Notes under the pieces: model-generated
What the model saw: the letters and a program-made list of their open reading frames with translations, nothing else
The model's database searches: none
Told to the model about the DNA's origin: nothing
Part shown: in pieces, positions 9,719 to 19,503 of the stretch
How positions within the stretch are numbered: the first letter of the stretch is position 1
How the letters are laid out: every line of letters starts with the position of its first letter
Assembly (NCBI RefSeq): GCF_014635085.1
Contig: NZ_BMCH01000006.1
Coordinates: 62,001 to 126,000, forward strand
Length of the DNA: 64,000 nucleotides
Reading direction: 5' to 3'
Origin: Asaia siamensis
GTDB taxonomy: Bacteria > Pseudomonadota > Alphaproteobacteria > Acetobacterales > Acetobacteraceae
Program-made: the position numbers and the translations under genes

Positions 9719-10390
9719 ATGCGGATCCTGTTGATTGAAGACGAACTGGATATGGCGGTGCTGATTACCAGAAGCGTCCAGGACGCAGGATTCGCGATCG
9801 ATTCCGCGCGCGCGCTCGCCGATGCACGGGAAATGGCGGCCCTCGCCTCCTATGCGCTCATCATCCTTGACCGCCGGCTCCCCGATGGGGACGGCCTCAG
9901 CCTTATCCGGAGTTTACGCACTGCGCAGCCCGGTGCGCCCATCATCGTCCTCTCCGCACTGGACGCCGTGCCGGACAGGGTTCAGGGCTTGAATGAAGGA
10001 GCGGATGACTATCTCGCCAAACCATTTGACATGGCGGAGCTTCTTGCGCGGGCAAGGGCCGCGCTGCGTCGCCCCGGCGCTGAAGACACGCCGCCCATGA
10101 TCTGCGGCCGTCTTGGTTTCCACCCCTCGACGCGAGAAGTCACGATCGATGGAACCCCGGTGCTGTTCAAACGGCGCGAGCTTGCTGTCCTCGAGACACT
10201 GATACGGCGCGCCGGCAGGGTCGTCAGGCGCGAGACTCTGATCGAGGAAGTCTATGGATTCGACGATGAGATCCAGTCCAACACGCTGGATGCGCATATC
10301 TCACGTCTGCGCGTCCGACTTACCGCTTTCAAGGCGGGTATTGTAATTCATCCGATCCGCGGGGTCGGCTATCTTCTGGACCAGTGCTGA
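9719..10390 (+). CDS. OmpR-family response regulator
   Basis: Cytoplasmic two-component transcription factor (223 aa). The N-terminal receiver domain (about residues 1-115) has the acidic pocket E7-D8, the phosphoacceptor D51 in I-I-L-D-R-R-L-P-D-G-D-G, and the conserved Lys in D-D-Y-L-A-K-P-F. The C-terminal winged helix (about 130-223) has the OmpR-type R-R-E-L-A-V-L-E-T-L and V-R-R-E-T-L-I-E-E-V-Y stretches, and H-I-S-R-L-R-V-R-L as recognition helix. I placed the start at ATG 9719 (M-R-I-L-L-I-E-D), the normal start for the family; the frame is open upstream to 9599 without homology. The kinase gene starts on the base after its stop. The signal sensed is unknown. Confidence 0.92.
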   Translation: MRILLIEDELDMAVLITRSVQDAGFAIDSARALADAREMAALASYALIILDRRLPDGDGLSLIRSLRTAQPGAPIIVLSALDAVPDRVQGLNEGADDYLAKPFDMAELLARARAALRRPGAEDTPPMICGRLGFHPSTREVTIDGTPVLFKRRELAVLETLIRRAGRVVRRETLIEEVYGFDDEIQSNTLDAHISRLRVRLTAFKAGIVIHPIRGVGYLLDQC

Positions 10391-11764
10391 ATGTGGATTC
10401 CCCGTTTCACCTCTTTGCGGATACGCATGACGGCCCTGCTGCTCGGCATTCAGCTCGTCTGTGTGCTCTTCGTGGTCTTTCTGCACCCGTTTCTTATACC
10501 AGATACGAGCTATACCGACATCGCGGATATCACGACCCAAGACCTTATCGAGGACTCGCTCACCGCTGACGCCTCGGGTGCGCTGGTCATCGCCCCCACA
10601 CCGGCCCTGCGCCGATATGCCGCCACCCGGCCTGAACTGATCTACGCAATTGCAGGCGCTGACGGGCAGATCGCCCGTGGCTCGAACAAATATCTCAGCG
10701 ACCTGCTGAAGCAAATTGCCCCCGTGCGACTGGAAGACTCCGAAGGCTTTGATACGAGGCGGCCCGGCAAGGGGCCGATCTATTTCGACACGCTCGAAAC
10801 CCGTTTCGGCAAGCTCTTTATTGCAGTGACAGGAGAGGCGTTCGGGATCGCGGACATCCCAAGCTTTTTCGAGTTATTCAAGCCTCTCGTTCTTGTTTAC
10901 AGCCCGCTGATGATCGGGGTCTTCATCTCACTTCCCCTTCTGATCATCTGGGCTCTGCGCCCGCTCAGCCTTGTCAAACGCGCTGCGGCCTCGATCGATC
11001 TTCATAATATCGATCATCCGCTTCCGACAGACGGATTGCCCAATGAGCTTCGTCCCGCCGTCGAGGCAATCAATGCTGCTCTCGCGCGTATTGCTGTCGG
11101 CTGGCAGCAGCAGCATTTCTTCATGGCCAATGCCGCTCATGAACTGCGTACTCCCGTTGCCATACTCCAGGCACGCATCGACCAGATCAGGCTCGATAGC
11201 GAGAGCCGGATGAGTCTGGGGCGCGATGTGCATCGGCTGCGCCGTCTGGTCGATCAGCTCCTGATCATCGCCCGTCTGGACCGGCAACAGACGACCTCTT
11301 TCACGCCCCTCGACATCGTGGACCTCTTACAGGGCGTGCTGGCGGATTGCGCACCTTATGTTCTGCGCAGCCGCCGATCGATCGACCTGCAGTGCAGTGT
11401 TCCGAAATGTGAGATCACTGGTGATCGGCAGGCGCTTGGTAGCCTTCTGACGAATCTGATCGACAACGCGACGAAGGCCGAACCCGAGGGAGGGACGATC
11501 TTTGTGAAGCTGGACGCTGCACCTACGCATATCACCATCGCGGTTTCCGATCATGGGGCGGGGATTGCCGAGGAAGATCGTCAGCATGTGTTCGAGCCGT
11601 TCTGGCGAAAGGACCATCACGAGCCAGGGACTGGTCTGGGCCTCGCTGCTGCGAGGGACATCGTGACGCTTCATGGCGGTAGCATACAGATCGACCAGAC
11701 ACCGGGGGGTGGCGCAAGTTTCAAAGTGGTCCTTCCCGTAGACCCGTCCATTTCGCCCAGATGA
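10391..11764 (+). CDS. Two-component sensor histidine kinase (TctE/QseC-like)
   Basis: Membrane sensor kinase of 457 residues that should phosphorylate the regulator encoded immediately upstream; stop and start codons abut. Two membrane helices (about residues 12-36 and 168-190) flank a periplasmic region of about 130 residues with no recognised domain. A short HAMP-like linker follows. The phosphoacceptor is H250 in N-A-A-H-E-L-R-T-P. The ATPase domain has the N box L-I-D-N-A-T-K, the G1 box D-H-G-A-G-I and the G2 box G-T-G-L-G-L-A. The architecture is like QseC/TctE kinases, but the ligand cannot be inferred because no transporter or target gene lies beside it. Confidence 0.92.
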   Translation: MWIPRFTSLRIRMTALLLGIQLVCVLFVVFLHPFLIPDTSYTDIADITTQDLIEDSLTADASGALVIAPTPALRRYAATRPELIYAIAGADGQIARGSNKYLSDLLKQIAPVRLEDSEGFDTRRPGKGPIYFDTLETRFGKLFIAVTGEAFGIADIPSFFELFKPLVLVYSPLMIGVFISLPLLIIWALRPLSLVKRAAASIDLHNIDHPLPTDGLPNELRPAVEAINAALARIAVGWQQQHFFMANAAHELRTPVAILQARIDQIRLDSESRMSLGRDVHRLRRLVDQLLIIARLDRQQTTSFTPLDIVDLLQGVLADCAPYVLRSRRSIDLQCSVPKCEITGDRQALGSLLTNLIDNATKAEPEGGTIFVKLDAAPTHITIAVSDHGAGIAEEDRQHVFEPFWRKDHHEPGTGLGLAAARDIVTLHGGSIQIDQTPGGGASFKVVLPVDPSISPR

Positions 11765-12704
11765 TGATATGACATGGGAGGAAGAAAATCCCTTCTATAA
11801 GGTCTCGCCGTCAGACTCCTGCAATGTCCAGAAACTAGGTTCCTCAGAGCCGGTCATCCTGACGACGCAATTGTCGTCAGCCCCGGCCACGAGGCAAGAC
11901 TGCGATGATGCAAGTAAGCATAATTCCGCCGCACCGCATGGTTCTGAAAACGACAGGCACTTGCCACCTCTCCTCCCAGCAGCGTCTGGCGCTCTCTGTT
12001 CCCTCGCCTTCTGAAGCCATGTTCCATGAGCGAAAACGGATACCTCTTCTCTCGGCTTCTCCAAACGCCATCATGGTAACGTCTGGAGCCGAGTACGGGC
12101 TGGTAGCCACATGGTGCGCCACCGCAAACGAGACATTCGGACGCGCTGTGCTCAGGGCCGTCGCCCTCCTGCGCAATGTTCGAGAAAACTGAGCAGATCT
12201 GCTGCTCACCCAAGGGATTCCACTCCGCATGATACCGACACGATCACGCCCGACCTTCCCATCATCGCCTCGCTCCCGGCAACCCATAACTCGATGGCTT
12301 GACGTCAAACCGCTCTACCCAGAATTCCGTATAGGGATGCGCGAGAATCGGCCCGCTGCGCGCGATGGTCTCAGCAGCCCGGTCCTCTCCTACGATGCAC
12401 GAAAAAACGAGTTGGCCGATACGCGACCCGACGCCATGAAGCGTGCCTTCTGGCATACGCTGATATCGAGACGCGTCACGGGGCGCGCCGTGCAGATACT
12501 TAAGCTTGCCTCGGTGATGATCACAGAGGCAGCACTGTTACGTCCCATCTCGGCGGCGCTGATATTCGGGCTTCAGATTCGTCTTCTGAAACTTGCGCGT
12601 AAACGGGGCCTCGCGGCGAAACGCGGGGGATGAGCTAGTGCCTGAATGCAAAGAGCTCGGCGTAATGGTCCGAAACGCCGACACAGCGAGGCGGTGCGAC
12701 GAGG
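11765..12704. other. About 940 bp with no confident gene; possible decayed coding sequence
   Basis: Short open frames overlap on both strands (plus 11905-12192 and 12229-12633; minus 11854-12213 and 12262-12456), and none is recognisable. The minus frame around 12262-12600 reads as protein-like, with a Cys/His cluster (Q-C-C-L-C-D-H-H) near 12525. It is interrupted by an in-frame TAA just before that cluster, as a pseudogene remnant would be. Two clean dyads are present: 11859-11880 (8-bp arms CTGACGAC/GTCGTCAG) and 12191-12207 (6-bp arms GAGCAG/CTGCTC). No tRNA or known riboswitch pattern was seen. A decayed gene and a structured RNA both remain possible. Confidence 0.35.
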
Positions 12705-15700
12705 TCAGAGATGATCGATGCGTGACACCCCCTGAATCGTCCGCAATTGCTCGCCAAGACGCGGCGTTACCGGGAAATGACCGCTGAGCGTCACTTCGAC
12801 GGCCTTGGTGTCGTCGACGGCCGGTACCAGAATAATCTTGCCGCGTCCCCTGCCCTTGCTGCCCAGGAGATCGCGCACTTTCGTCACGGCTGAGGTCTCG
12901 CTTATCCAGACGCGCATTTCAGAGCTTTCCTGAGCCGCCGCCTTTTCCAGATCTGTCACGTCGGTCGCCGTGATGCGCAGCGCGTCACCTTCCAGTTTGA
13001 GATCAGCGGTTACCATTACGGCCTGACCCGCCACGAGCAGATCGCGGCAGCGCGACAGCACTTCAGAGAAGAGCGTGACCTCGCAGCCGCCCGTCGCATC
13101 AGAAAGGCGCACCCAGGCCATCTTGCTGCCGCTCTTGGTCGGACGTTCCTTCTTGTCGACGACGCATCCCGCAATACGCACGCGATAAGACCCGTTCTCG
13201 GCAGCCGTCATGAGGTTCTGCGACGTCAGCACATTGGCGCGCTTGAGAACCGAACGATAGGCGTCGAGCGGATGAGCCGACATGTGAAAGCCGATCGCTT
13301 CTGCCTCAGCCGCCAGACGCTCGAATTCGGGCCAGTAGGGCGCATCGGCAAGGCGAAGCTCTTCCGGTTCGGCTGCTGCGCCAAACAGACCGATCTGGCC
13401 CGAAGCGGCCTCCTGCGCTTCCGATTGCGCGCGGCGCATGATGATTTCCGAGCTGGCAAAAACGATATGACGCGGCTTGTCGAGTGAGTCGAATGCCCCC
13501 GCCTTGGCCAGATTTTCGATCTGTATCTTGTTGAGCTGTTTCGCGTCGCAACGCGAGGCCAGATCGGCGAGGCTGATGAACGGCTTGTCGCCACGTGCCT
13601 CGACGATCGCCTGCATGGCCGAGAAGCCAACGCGCTTGACCGCTGCCAGTGCATAGCGAATGGCCCAGCTGCCATCCTCCTGCTTTTCGAGCGAGAAATC
13701 GGCTTTCGAGCGGTTGATATCGACAGGCAGCACCTTGATTTTCATCCGGCGCGCTTCCTGACAAAGCGAAGCCAGCTTGTCAGTCTTTTCTCGCGCCAGC
13801 GACATACACCCGGCGAGGAAAGCCACCGGATGGTTCGCCTTCATCCAGGCCGTCTGATACGACACGAGAGCATAGGCGGCTGCGTGGGATTTGTTGAACC
13901 CGTAATCGGCGAAGCGGGCCATGAGGTCGAACACTTCAGCCGCTTTTTCCGGCGTGATCCCGCGTCCGGTTGCGCCCTTGACGAAAATCTCGCGCTGCGT
14001 GTCCATCTCGGCGCGGATCTTCTTGCCCATGGCACGACGCAGCAGATCGGCGCCGCCGAGGCTATACCCGGCCATCTTCTGCGCGATCTGCATGACCTGC
14101 TCCTGATAGACCATGATGCCATAGGTCTCAGACAGGATATCGCGGATCTCTTCGTGAGGCGGCTCCCACTCCGCGCCATGCTTGCGGGCGCAGTAATCGG
14201 GAATATTGGCCATCGGCCCCGGACGATAGAGCGCCACCGCCGCAATCAGATCCTCAAGCCGCGTCGGGCGCATCTGCTTGAGCACGTCGCGCATACCTGC
14301 GCCTTCGAACTGGAACACGCCGCCAGCATCGCCACGGGCCAGCATGTCATAGGTGGGCGCGTCGTCCAGCGGCAGGGTGGCCAGATCGACCTCAATGCCC
14401 TGCTGCGCGATGAAATTGATGCCGCGCTTGAGAATGGTGAGCGTGGTGAGGCCAAGGAAGTCGAACTTCACCAGCCCGGCCTGCTCGACAAATTTCATGT
14501 TGTACTGCGTGACCAGCATATCGCTCTTGGGGTCGCGATAGAGCGGCACAAGCTCGACCAGTTCACGATCGCCGATCACCACACCTGCCGCGTGAGTTGA
14601 CGCGTGGCGATAGAGCCCTTCGAGCTGCAACGCGATTTCCATCAGGCGGCGCAGCGCCTCGTCGTTCTCGCGCATTTCCTGCAGGCGCGGCTCGCCATCG
14701 ATCGCCTGTTTGAGCGTGACAGGCTTGGCCGGGTTATTCGGGATCAGTTCCGCCACGCGGTTGACCATGCCGAAAGGCAGGCCGAGCACACGCCCGACAT
14801 CGCGCACCGCCGCACGCGCCTGAAGCTTACCGAAGGTGATAATTTGCGCCACGCGCTCGCCACCATATTCGGTGCGCACGTATCGGATCACCTCATCGCG
14901 CCGGTCCTGACAGAAATCGATATCGAAGTCAGGCATCGAGACGCGTTCCGGGTTCAGGAAGCGCTCGAACAGCAGATTGAAGGGCAGCGGGTCGATATCG
15001 GTAATGGTCAATGCCCAGGCCACAAGCGAGCCTGCACCCGATCCACGCCCCGGCCCTACCGGGATATCATGCTCCTTGGCCCACTGGATGAAATCCGCAA
15101 CGATCAGGAAGTAACCGGGGAAGCCCATACGGGCGATGATGCCGAGCTCCATTTCGAGACGCGCCTCATAGCGCGCGCGTGTCGCCTCATCGGCGTCCAT
15201 ACGTTCGAGGCGCAGTCTCAACCCGTCCTGAGACATGCTCCGAAGCGTCTCTTCTTCCGTCGAGCCTTCATTGACCTTGGGGCAGACGGGCAGAAGCGGC
15301 GGGCGTGTCGAGACCTTCACCGCACATCGTTGTGCGATCATGAGCGTATTGTCGCAGGCCTCTGGCAGATCGGCGAAAAGAGCCTGCATAGCGTCGGGCG
15401 ATTTGAACCAGTGCTCGGGCGTAACACGCCAGCGTTCCTGCTCGGCCATGGTGCGGCCTTGTGCAATACAGAGCAGGGCATCATGGGCTTCATGCATGGA
15501 AGGCTTGGCGAAAAAGCACTCATTGGTGGCAACAAGTGGCAGGCCCAGACGATCTGCGGCCGCGATCATCCCGGGCTCGACGGCTTTTTCTTCTGGCAGA
15601 CCATGCCGGTGCAGCTCGACGGCCATGTGCTCGCCAAAGCCTTCCTGCAAACGACGCAGCAACGCCATTGCCTGATCTTCCTGCCCTTCGGCCAGCAGCC

Positions 15701-16124
15701 GGAACAGCGGGCCGCGCGTGCCACCTGTCAAAAGGAACAAGCCGTCAGAATGGGCGCAAAGCGTCTCGAGCAGAATGGCCGGGTCCGACGGATCGCCTTT
15801 GAGAAACCCTTCAGAGGACAGGAACTGCAGGTTGGCAAGACCGACCTCGTTGCGCGCCAGCGCCACCATGGGCTCTGACGGCGCGCCTGGCTTGTCGCTG
15901 CGTGATGGGAGGGCGAGCTGACAGCCGACGATTGGCTGCACCCCTTTGGCCGTGCAGTACTGGGAAAATTCCAGCGCACCGAACAGATTGCCCGTATCGG
16001 TCAGTCCCACCGCAGGCATGGCCGATTCGGCTGCCAGCGCCACCAGATCGGGGATGCGTATCGCCCCCTGGCTCAGCGAATAGGCGGAGTGATTACGAAG
16101 ATGAACAAAGCGGGCATGGGACAT
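12705..16124 (-). CDS. dnaE: DNA polymerase III alpha subunit
   Basis: Replicative polymerase catalytic subunit, 1139 residues. It begins with a PHP domain (H-L-R-N-H-S-A-Y-S-L-S-Q-G, then V-G-L-T-D-T-G-N). The palm holds the catalytic aspartates in P-D-F-D-I-D-F-C-Q-D-R-R and the nucleotide-binding G-P-G-R-G-S-G-A-G-S-L. Further conserved blocks are G-I-M-V-Y-Q-E-Q-V-M and F-N-K-S-H-A-A-A-Y-A. Near the C-terminus are the OB fold and a beta-clamp region. Length and the absence of an embedded exonuclease domain fit DnaE1. Start ATG 16124 gives the usual short leader before the PHP motif. It is downstream of lolD on the same strand. Confidence 0.97.
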   Translation of the reverse strand: MSHARFVHLRNHSAYSLSQGAIRIPDLVALAAESAMPAVGLTDTGNLFGALEFSQYCTAKGVQPIVGCQLALPSRSDKPGAPSEPMVALARNEVGLANLQFLSSEGFLKGDPSDPAILLETLCAHSDGLFLLTGGTRGPLFRLLAEGQEDQAMALLRRLQEGFGEHMAVELHRHGLPEEKAVEPGMIAAADRLGLPLVATNECFFAKPSMHEAHDALLCIAQGRTMAEQERWRVTPEHWFKSPDAMQALFADLPEACDNTLMIAQRCAVKVSTRPPLLPVCPKVNEGSTEEETLRSMSQDGLRLRLERMDADEATRARYEARLEMELGIIARMGFPGYFLIVADFIQWAKEHDIPVGPGRGSGAGSLVAWALTITDIDPLPFNLLFERFLNPERVSMPDFDIDFCQDRRDEVIRYVRTEYGGERVAQIITFGKLQARAAVRDVGRVLGLPFGMVNRVAELIPNNPAKPVTLKQAIDGEPRLQEMRENDEALRRLMEIALQLEGLYRHASTHAAGVVIGDRELVELVPLYRDPKSDMLVTQYNMKFVEQAGLVKFDFLGLTTLTILKRGINFIAQQGIEVDLATLPLDDAPTYDMLARGDAGGVFQFEGAGMRDVLKQMRPTRLEDLIAAVALYRPGPMANIPDYCARKHGAEWEPPHEEIRDILSETYGIMVYQEQVMQIAQKMAGYSLGGADLLRRAMGKKIRAEMDTQREIFVKGATGRGITPEKAAEVFDLMARFADYGFNKSHAAAYALVSYQTAWMKANHPVAFLAGCMSLAREKTDKLASLCQEARRMKIKVLPVDINRSKADFSLEKQEDGSWAIRYALAAVKRVGFSAMQAIVEARGDKPFISLADLASRCDAKQLNKIQIENLAKAGAFDSLDKPRHIVFASSEIIMRRAQSEAQEAASGQIGLFGAAAEPEELRLADAPYWPEFERLAAEAEAIGFHMSAHPLDAYRSVLKRANVLTSQNLMTAAENGSYRVRIAGCVVDKKERPTKSGSKMAWVRLSDATGGCEVTLFSEVLSRCRDLLVAGQAVMVTADLKLEGDALRITATDVTDLEKAAAQESSEMRVWISETSAVTKVRDLLGSKGRGRGKIILVPAVDDTKAVEVTLSGHFPVTPRLGEQLRTIQGVSRIDHL

Positions 16125-16168
16125 GAGGCAGGATGTATCAGACCCGCCTCATGGCTTCATCCCTTTCT

Positions 16169-16852
16169 TTATTTCGCGACGATCTGGCCGTCCCGCAGGG
16201 TGACGACACGGTCCATGCGCGAAGCGAGCTCCTCGTTATGGGTCGCGATCAGGGCGCCCACATTCTCGCTACGCACGGCATGAAGCAACTCGTCAAACAC
16301 GGCGTCAGACGTATGCACGTCAAGATTGCCGGTCGGCTCATCTGCCAGAAGCAGTCTGGGGCGATTGGCCAGAGCGCGGGCGATCGCCACGCGCTGCTTT
16401 TCACCACCCGAGAGCTTGCCGGGCAGATTTTGCAGACGATGGGCCAGACCAAAACGGGTCAGCAAATCGGTCGCCCGTGCCTTTGCCTCACGAGGGGCCA
16501 CGCCTGCGACATGCTGGGGCAGCACCACATTTTCCAGCGATGAAAACTCGGCCAGAAGATGATGGAATTGATAGACGAAGCCGATCTCGTCCCGGCGTAT
16601 CTGCGTCCGCAGAGTATCGCTGAGCGTGCGTGTCTCACGCCCAGCGACACGGACTGCGCCCTCCTGAGGGGATTCGAGCAGGCCCGCAATGTGGAGAAGC
16701 GTCGATTTGCCTGTGCCACTCGGCGCGACCAGCGCCACGATCTCACCGGGATAGAGATCGAAGCTCGCTCCCTTGAGAATCTCGAGTGTTTCGTCGCCCG
16801 ACCGAAAGCGCCTCGTAACGCCCTCAAGGCTGAGGACCGGTGTTTCACTCAT
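16169..16852 (-). CDS. lolD: Lipoprotein-releasing system ATP-binding protein
   Basis: ATPase of the LolCDE-type complex, which extracts outer-membrane lipoproteins from the inner membrane and passes them to LolA. The 227-residue protein has Walker [10 protein letters not shown], a Q-loop near Y-Q-F-H-H-L-L, the Lol motif region [10 protein letters not shown], signature L-S-G-G-E-K-Q-R, Walker [13 protein letters not shown] and the switch His in A-T-H-N. The start chosen is ATG 16852 (M-S-E-T-P-V-L), overlapping the end of the permease gene by 8 bp, as is usual in lol operons. The longer open frame to 16912 adds no conserved sequence. Confidence 0.93.
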   Translation of the reverse strand: MSETPVLSLEGVTRRFRSGDETLEILKGASFDLYPGEIVALVAPSGTGKSTLLHIAGLLESPQEGAVRVAGRETRTLSDTLRTQIRRDEIGFVYQFHHLLAEFSSLENVVLPQHVAGVAPREAKARATDLLTRFGLAHRLQNLPGKLSGGEKQRVAIARALANRPRLLLADEPTGNLDVHTSDAVFDELLHAVRSENVGALIATHNEELASRMDRVVTLRDGQIVAK

Positions 16853-18092
16853 GGCGCAGCGCCTCGATAGGGTCGGTTTTGGCCGCGCGCCATGACGGAT
16901 ACAGCGTGGCAAGGAAGGAGAGCGCCAGCGCCATGACCATCACCTCGATAACCTGAGACCAGATCAGCTTCGCAGGCAGATGCTCGAGATAGTAGAACTC
17001 GGGATTGAACAGGCTTGTATGGGTGAGATGCTCCACACCATGCTGGATACGCTCGATATTGAGGCAGAACACCACACCGATGCCAAAGCCGATCAGCGTG
17101 CCTGATACGCCCACGGAGGCACCGCACATCAGAAAGATGCGCATGATCGCCCCACGGCTCGCCCCCAGCGTTCGCAGCACGGCGATATCGCGTGTCTTGT
17201 CCTTGACCATCATGATCATGGACGAAATCACGTTGAACGCTGCCACAAGAATAATGAGCGTAAGAATGAGGAACATCACGTTCTGCTGCACGGTCAGTGC
17301 GCCCAGAAAGGCATTGTTGCTCTGTGTCCAGTCCATGACCCGCAGTCTCGGGTCATCCAGTCGCTCGGCAATGGCACGCGTGACCGGTGTCACCTCCAGC
17401 GCGTCTTTTGTCGCCACCTGAATGAGCGACACGGCACCGGGCATCATGAGAAAACGCTGTGCTGAATCGAGCGGCATGAGAATGACGCTCGTATCGTAAT
17501 CATTGACGCCAGCGTCGAATACCATCGCCACATGATAGGCGCGTATGCGCGGCATGGTGCCAAAAGGCGTCGCCCGCCCATTGGGCGAAAGCAGCGTGAC
17601 CTTGCTGCCAACGCTCAGCCCGGCCCGCGCTGCCAGTGTCGCGCCAACGGCAATGGCATCGTCACCCTGGAAATCGGCCAGCTTGCCCTCAACCACGGTA
17701 TCGCTCAGCGCATGAAGATCACGCAGATCATCCGGCGCAATGCCGCGCACGACACCCCCTGTCGAGTAGTTGCCAGCATCGATCAGCACCGTGCCTTCCG
17801 CCATCGGGGTCACACGGGTGACGTTCTTCACGCCTTTGATGGCGACGACATCATCCTGATAATTGCTGATACTGTGACCGGCGCTGAAGATGTTCAGATC
17901 GCCATTAAGCCCGAGCACGCGCCCCATCAGATCAGCGCGAAAACCATTCATCACCGCCATGACAATAATCAGGGTTGCGACACCGAGCGCGATACCGATA
18001 AGCGAAAAAATGGCGATGATGGAAACGAAACGTTCCCCGCGACGGGCGCGCAGATAGCGCCCCGCCACCACGCGCTCGAAGCGATTGAACAT
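16845..18092 (-). CDS. lolC: Lipoprotein-releasing ABC transporter permease (LolC/LolE family)
   Basis: Inner-membrane permease of the lipoprotein-release machine. The 415 residues show the MacB/LolC topology: one N-terminal helix (about 20-45, in F-V-S-I-I-A-I-F-S-L-I-G), a large periplasmic domain, and three C-terminal helices (about 270-295, 315-345 and 378-400). The hallmark A-V-M-N-G-F-R follows helix 1. Only one permease gene is present here. Many alphaproteobacteria have a single protein (a hybrid sometimes called LolF) instead of separate LolC and LolE, so the symbol is approximate. It lies between proS (2 bp away) and lolD (8-bp overlap), so cotranscription is very likely. Confidence 0.9.
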   Translation of the reverse strand: MFNRFERVVAGRYLRARRGERFVSIIAIFSLIGIALGVATLIIVMAVMNGFRADLMGRVLGLNGDLNIFSAGHSISNYQDDVVAIKGVKNVTRVTPMAEGTVLIDAGNYSTGGVVRGIAPDDLRDLHALSDTVVEGKLADFQGDDAIAVGATLAARAGLSVGSKVTLLSPNGRATPFGTMPRIRAYHVAMVFDAGVNDYDTSVILMPLDSAQRFLMMPGAVSLIQVATKDALEVTPVTRAIAERLDDPRLRVMDWTQSNNAFLGALTVQQNVMFLILTLIILVAAFNVISSMIMMVKDKTRDIAVLRTLGASRGAIMRIFLMCGASVGVSGTLIGFGIGVVFCLNIERIQHGVEHLTHTSLFNPEFYYLEHLPAKLIWSQVIEVMVMALALSFLATLYPSWRAAKTDPIEALRHE

Positions 18093-18094
18093 GA

Positions 18095-19435
18095 TCAGGC
18101 AGCGCCCTTGCCGGAAGCGTCAGTGCCCAGCACCTTGGCCAGCGCCTCGTCGACAGAAAGCTCGAAACGCTCGCCCGTGGCGCGGCGCTTGAGTTCGACC
18201 TTGCCTTCTTTCGCGCCGCGCGGGCCAACGATCATCTGCCAGGGGTGGCCCATCAGATCGGCATCGTTGAATTTCACACCGGCACGCTCGCCACGGTCAT
18301 CATAAAGGAACGCATCGGGAGCCGCCGCATACAGCTTCTCGCACAGCGCATCCACCGCTTCGTCACCCGGCTTGAGGCTGAGAATGGCCGCAAGGAAAGG
18401 CGCCACCGAGTCAGGCCAGATGATACCGGCCTCATCATGGCTGGCTTCGATAATCGCGCCAACGAGGCGGGACACGCCAATGCCGTAAGAACCCATTTCC
18501 GGGAAGAACTGGTTGCCGTCGGCGCCGCTCACAGAAATCCCCATGGATTCCGTATATTTCGTGCCGAAATAGAAGATATGTCCGACCTCGATACCACGCC
18601 CCTCGCGACGACGATCAGCCGGCACGTCTTCCCAGGCCTTTTCGTCATGCATTTCGTCGGTTGCGGCATAGAATTTCGTCACGCCGCTGAAGAAGGCCTC
18701 GAGGCTCTTGTGATCGGCGATATCCACCGCCTCGTGCAGCCAGTCCTGCTCCTCGAGCGCTGCATCGAAGAACACGCCGCTCTCGCCCGTGGGGGCCAGC
18801 ACCAGGAATTCGTGGCTCAGATCGCCACCGATCGGGCCCGTGTCGGCCTTCATCGGCACAGCGCGAACGCCGAGACGCTGGAAGGTGCGCAGATAGGCCA
18901 GCATCATGCGACGATAGGCCGCAACGGCATCGTCATAAGACGCATCGAAGGAATAGGCGTCCTTCATGAAGAATTCGCGACCACGCATCACGCCAAAGCG
19001 CGGGCGCAGTTCGTCGCGGAATTTCCACTGCACATGGTAGAGCGCCTGGGGCAACTCACGATAGGATTTAATCACCTGGCCGAAAAGATCGGTGATCATT
19101 TCCTCATTGGTCGGCCCATAAAGCAGTTCACGATCCTGACGATCGCGAATGCGCAGCATCTCCGGCCCATAGGCATCATAACGGCCTGAACGCTTCCACA
19201 ACTCGGAAGACTGCACGGTCGGCATCAGCAGTTCCTGCGCACCGATCGCGTTCTGCTCTTCGCGCACGATCTGCTCGATATTACGCAGAACCCGCAGCCC
19301 GGCTGGCAGCCAGGCATAGATGCCGGCCGATGTCTGGCGCACAAGGCCAGCGCGCAGCATCAGGCGATGCGAGGCAATCTGGGCCTCGGAAGGCACTTCT
19401 TTGAGGGTAGGCAGAAAACCGCTGGAGAGACGCAT
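18095..19435 (-). CDS. proS: Prolyl-tRNA synthetase, short alphaproteobacterial form
   Basis: Class II synthetase charging tRNA-Pro. At 446 residues it lacks the roughly 180-residue editing insertion of the E. coli enzyme (572 aa), which is the normal state in alphaproteobacteria and mitochondria. Motif 1 lies in [15 protein letters not shown], motif 2 in [17 protein letters not shown], and motif 3 in [10 protein letters not shown]. The C-terminal anticodon-binding domain includes G-H-P-W-Q-M-I-V-G. Without the insert, Ala-tRNA-Pro editing would rest on a trans factor not seen here. It is followed 2 bp later by the Lol permease gene. Confidence 0.96.
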   Translation of the reverse strand: MRLSSGFLPTLKEVPSEAQIASHRLMLRAGLVRQTSAGIYAWLPAGLRVLRNIEQIVREEQNAIGAQELLMPTVQSSELWKRSGRYDAYGPEMLRIRDRQDRELLYGPTNEEMITDLFGQVIKSYRELPQALYHVQWKFRDELRPRFGVMRGREFFMKDAYSFDASYDDAVAAYRRMMLAYLRTFQRLGVRAVPMKADTGPIGGDLSHEFLVLAPTGESGVFFDAALEEQDWLHEAVDIADHKSLEAFFSGVTKFYAATDEMHDEKAWEDVPADRRREGRGIEVGHIFYFGTKYTESMGISVSGADGNQFFPEMGSYGIGVSRLVGAIIEASHDEAGIIWPDSVAPFLAAILSLKPGDEAVDALCEKLYAAAPDAFLYDDRGERAGVKFNDADLMGHPWQMIVGPRGAKEGKVELKRRATGERFELSVDEALAKVLGTDASGKGAA

Positions 19436-19455
19436 CAGGCTGGACCATTCCGGAG

Positions 19456-19481
19456 AAAAACCGCGCGCCTTTTACGGCGCG
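19456..19481 (-). terminator. Rho-independent terminator after the RNase J gene
   Basis: On the minus strand a 6-bp GC stem (CGCGCC / GGCGCG) with an A-rich loop is followed by GCGG and five T residues. It lies 23 bp past the rnj stop and just before proS, so it separates the rnj and proS transcripts. Confidence 0.75.
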
Positions 19482-19503
19482 TTCAGGAGTATTGGCTGCG
19501 GGA

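Noticed and set aside
12229-12633. 134-codon plus-strand frame in the orphan interval
   Set aside because: No ribosome-binding site, no recognisable domain, and a more protein-like frame lies on the opposite strand; kept only as part of the unresolved interval.
14604-15878. Long open frame antisense to dnaE (424 codons)
   Set aside because: Same cause; DnaE motifs on the other strand are intact.
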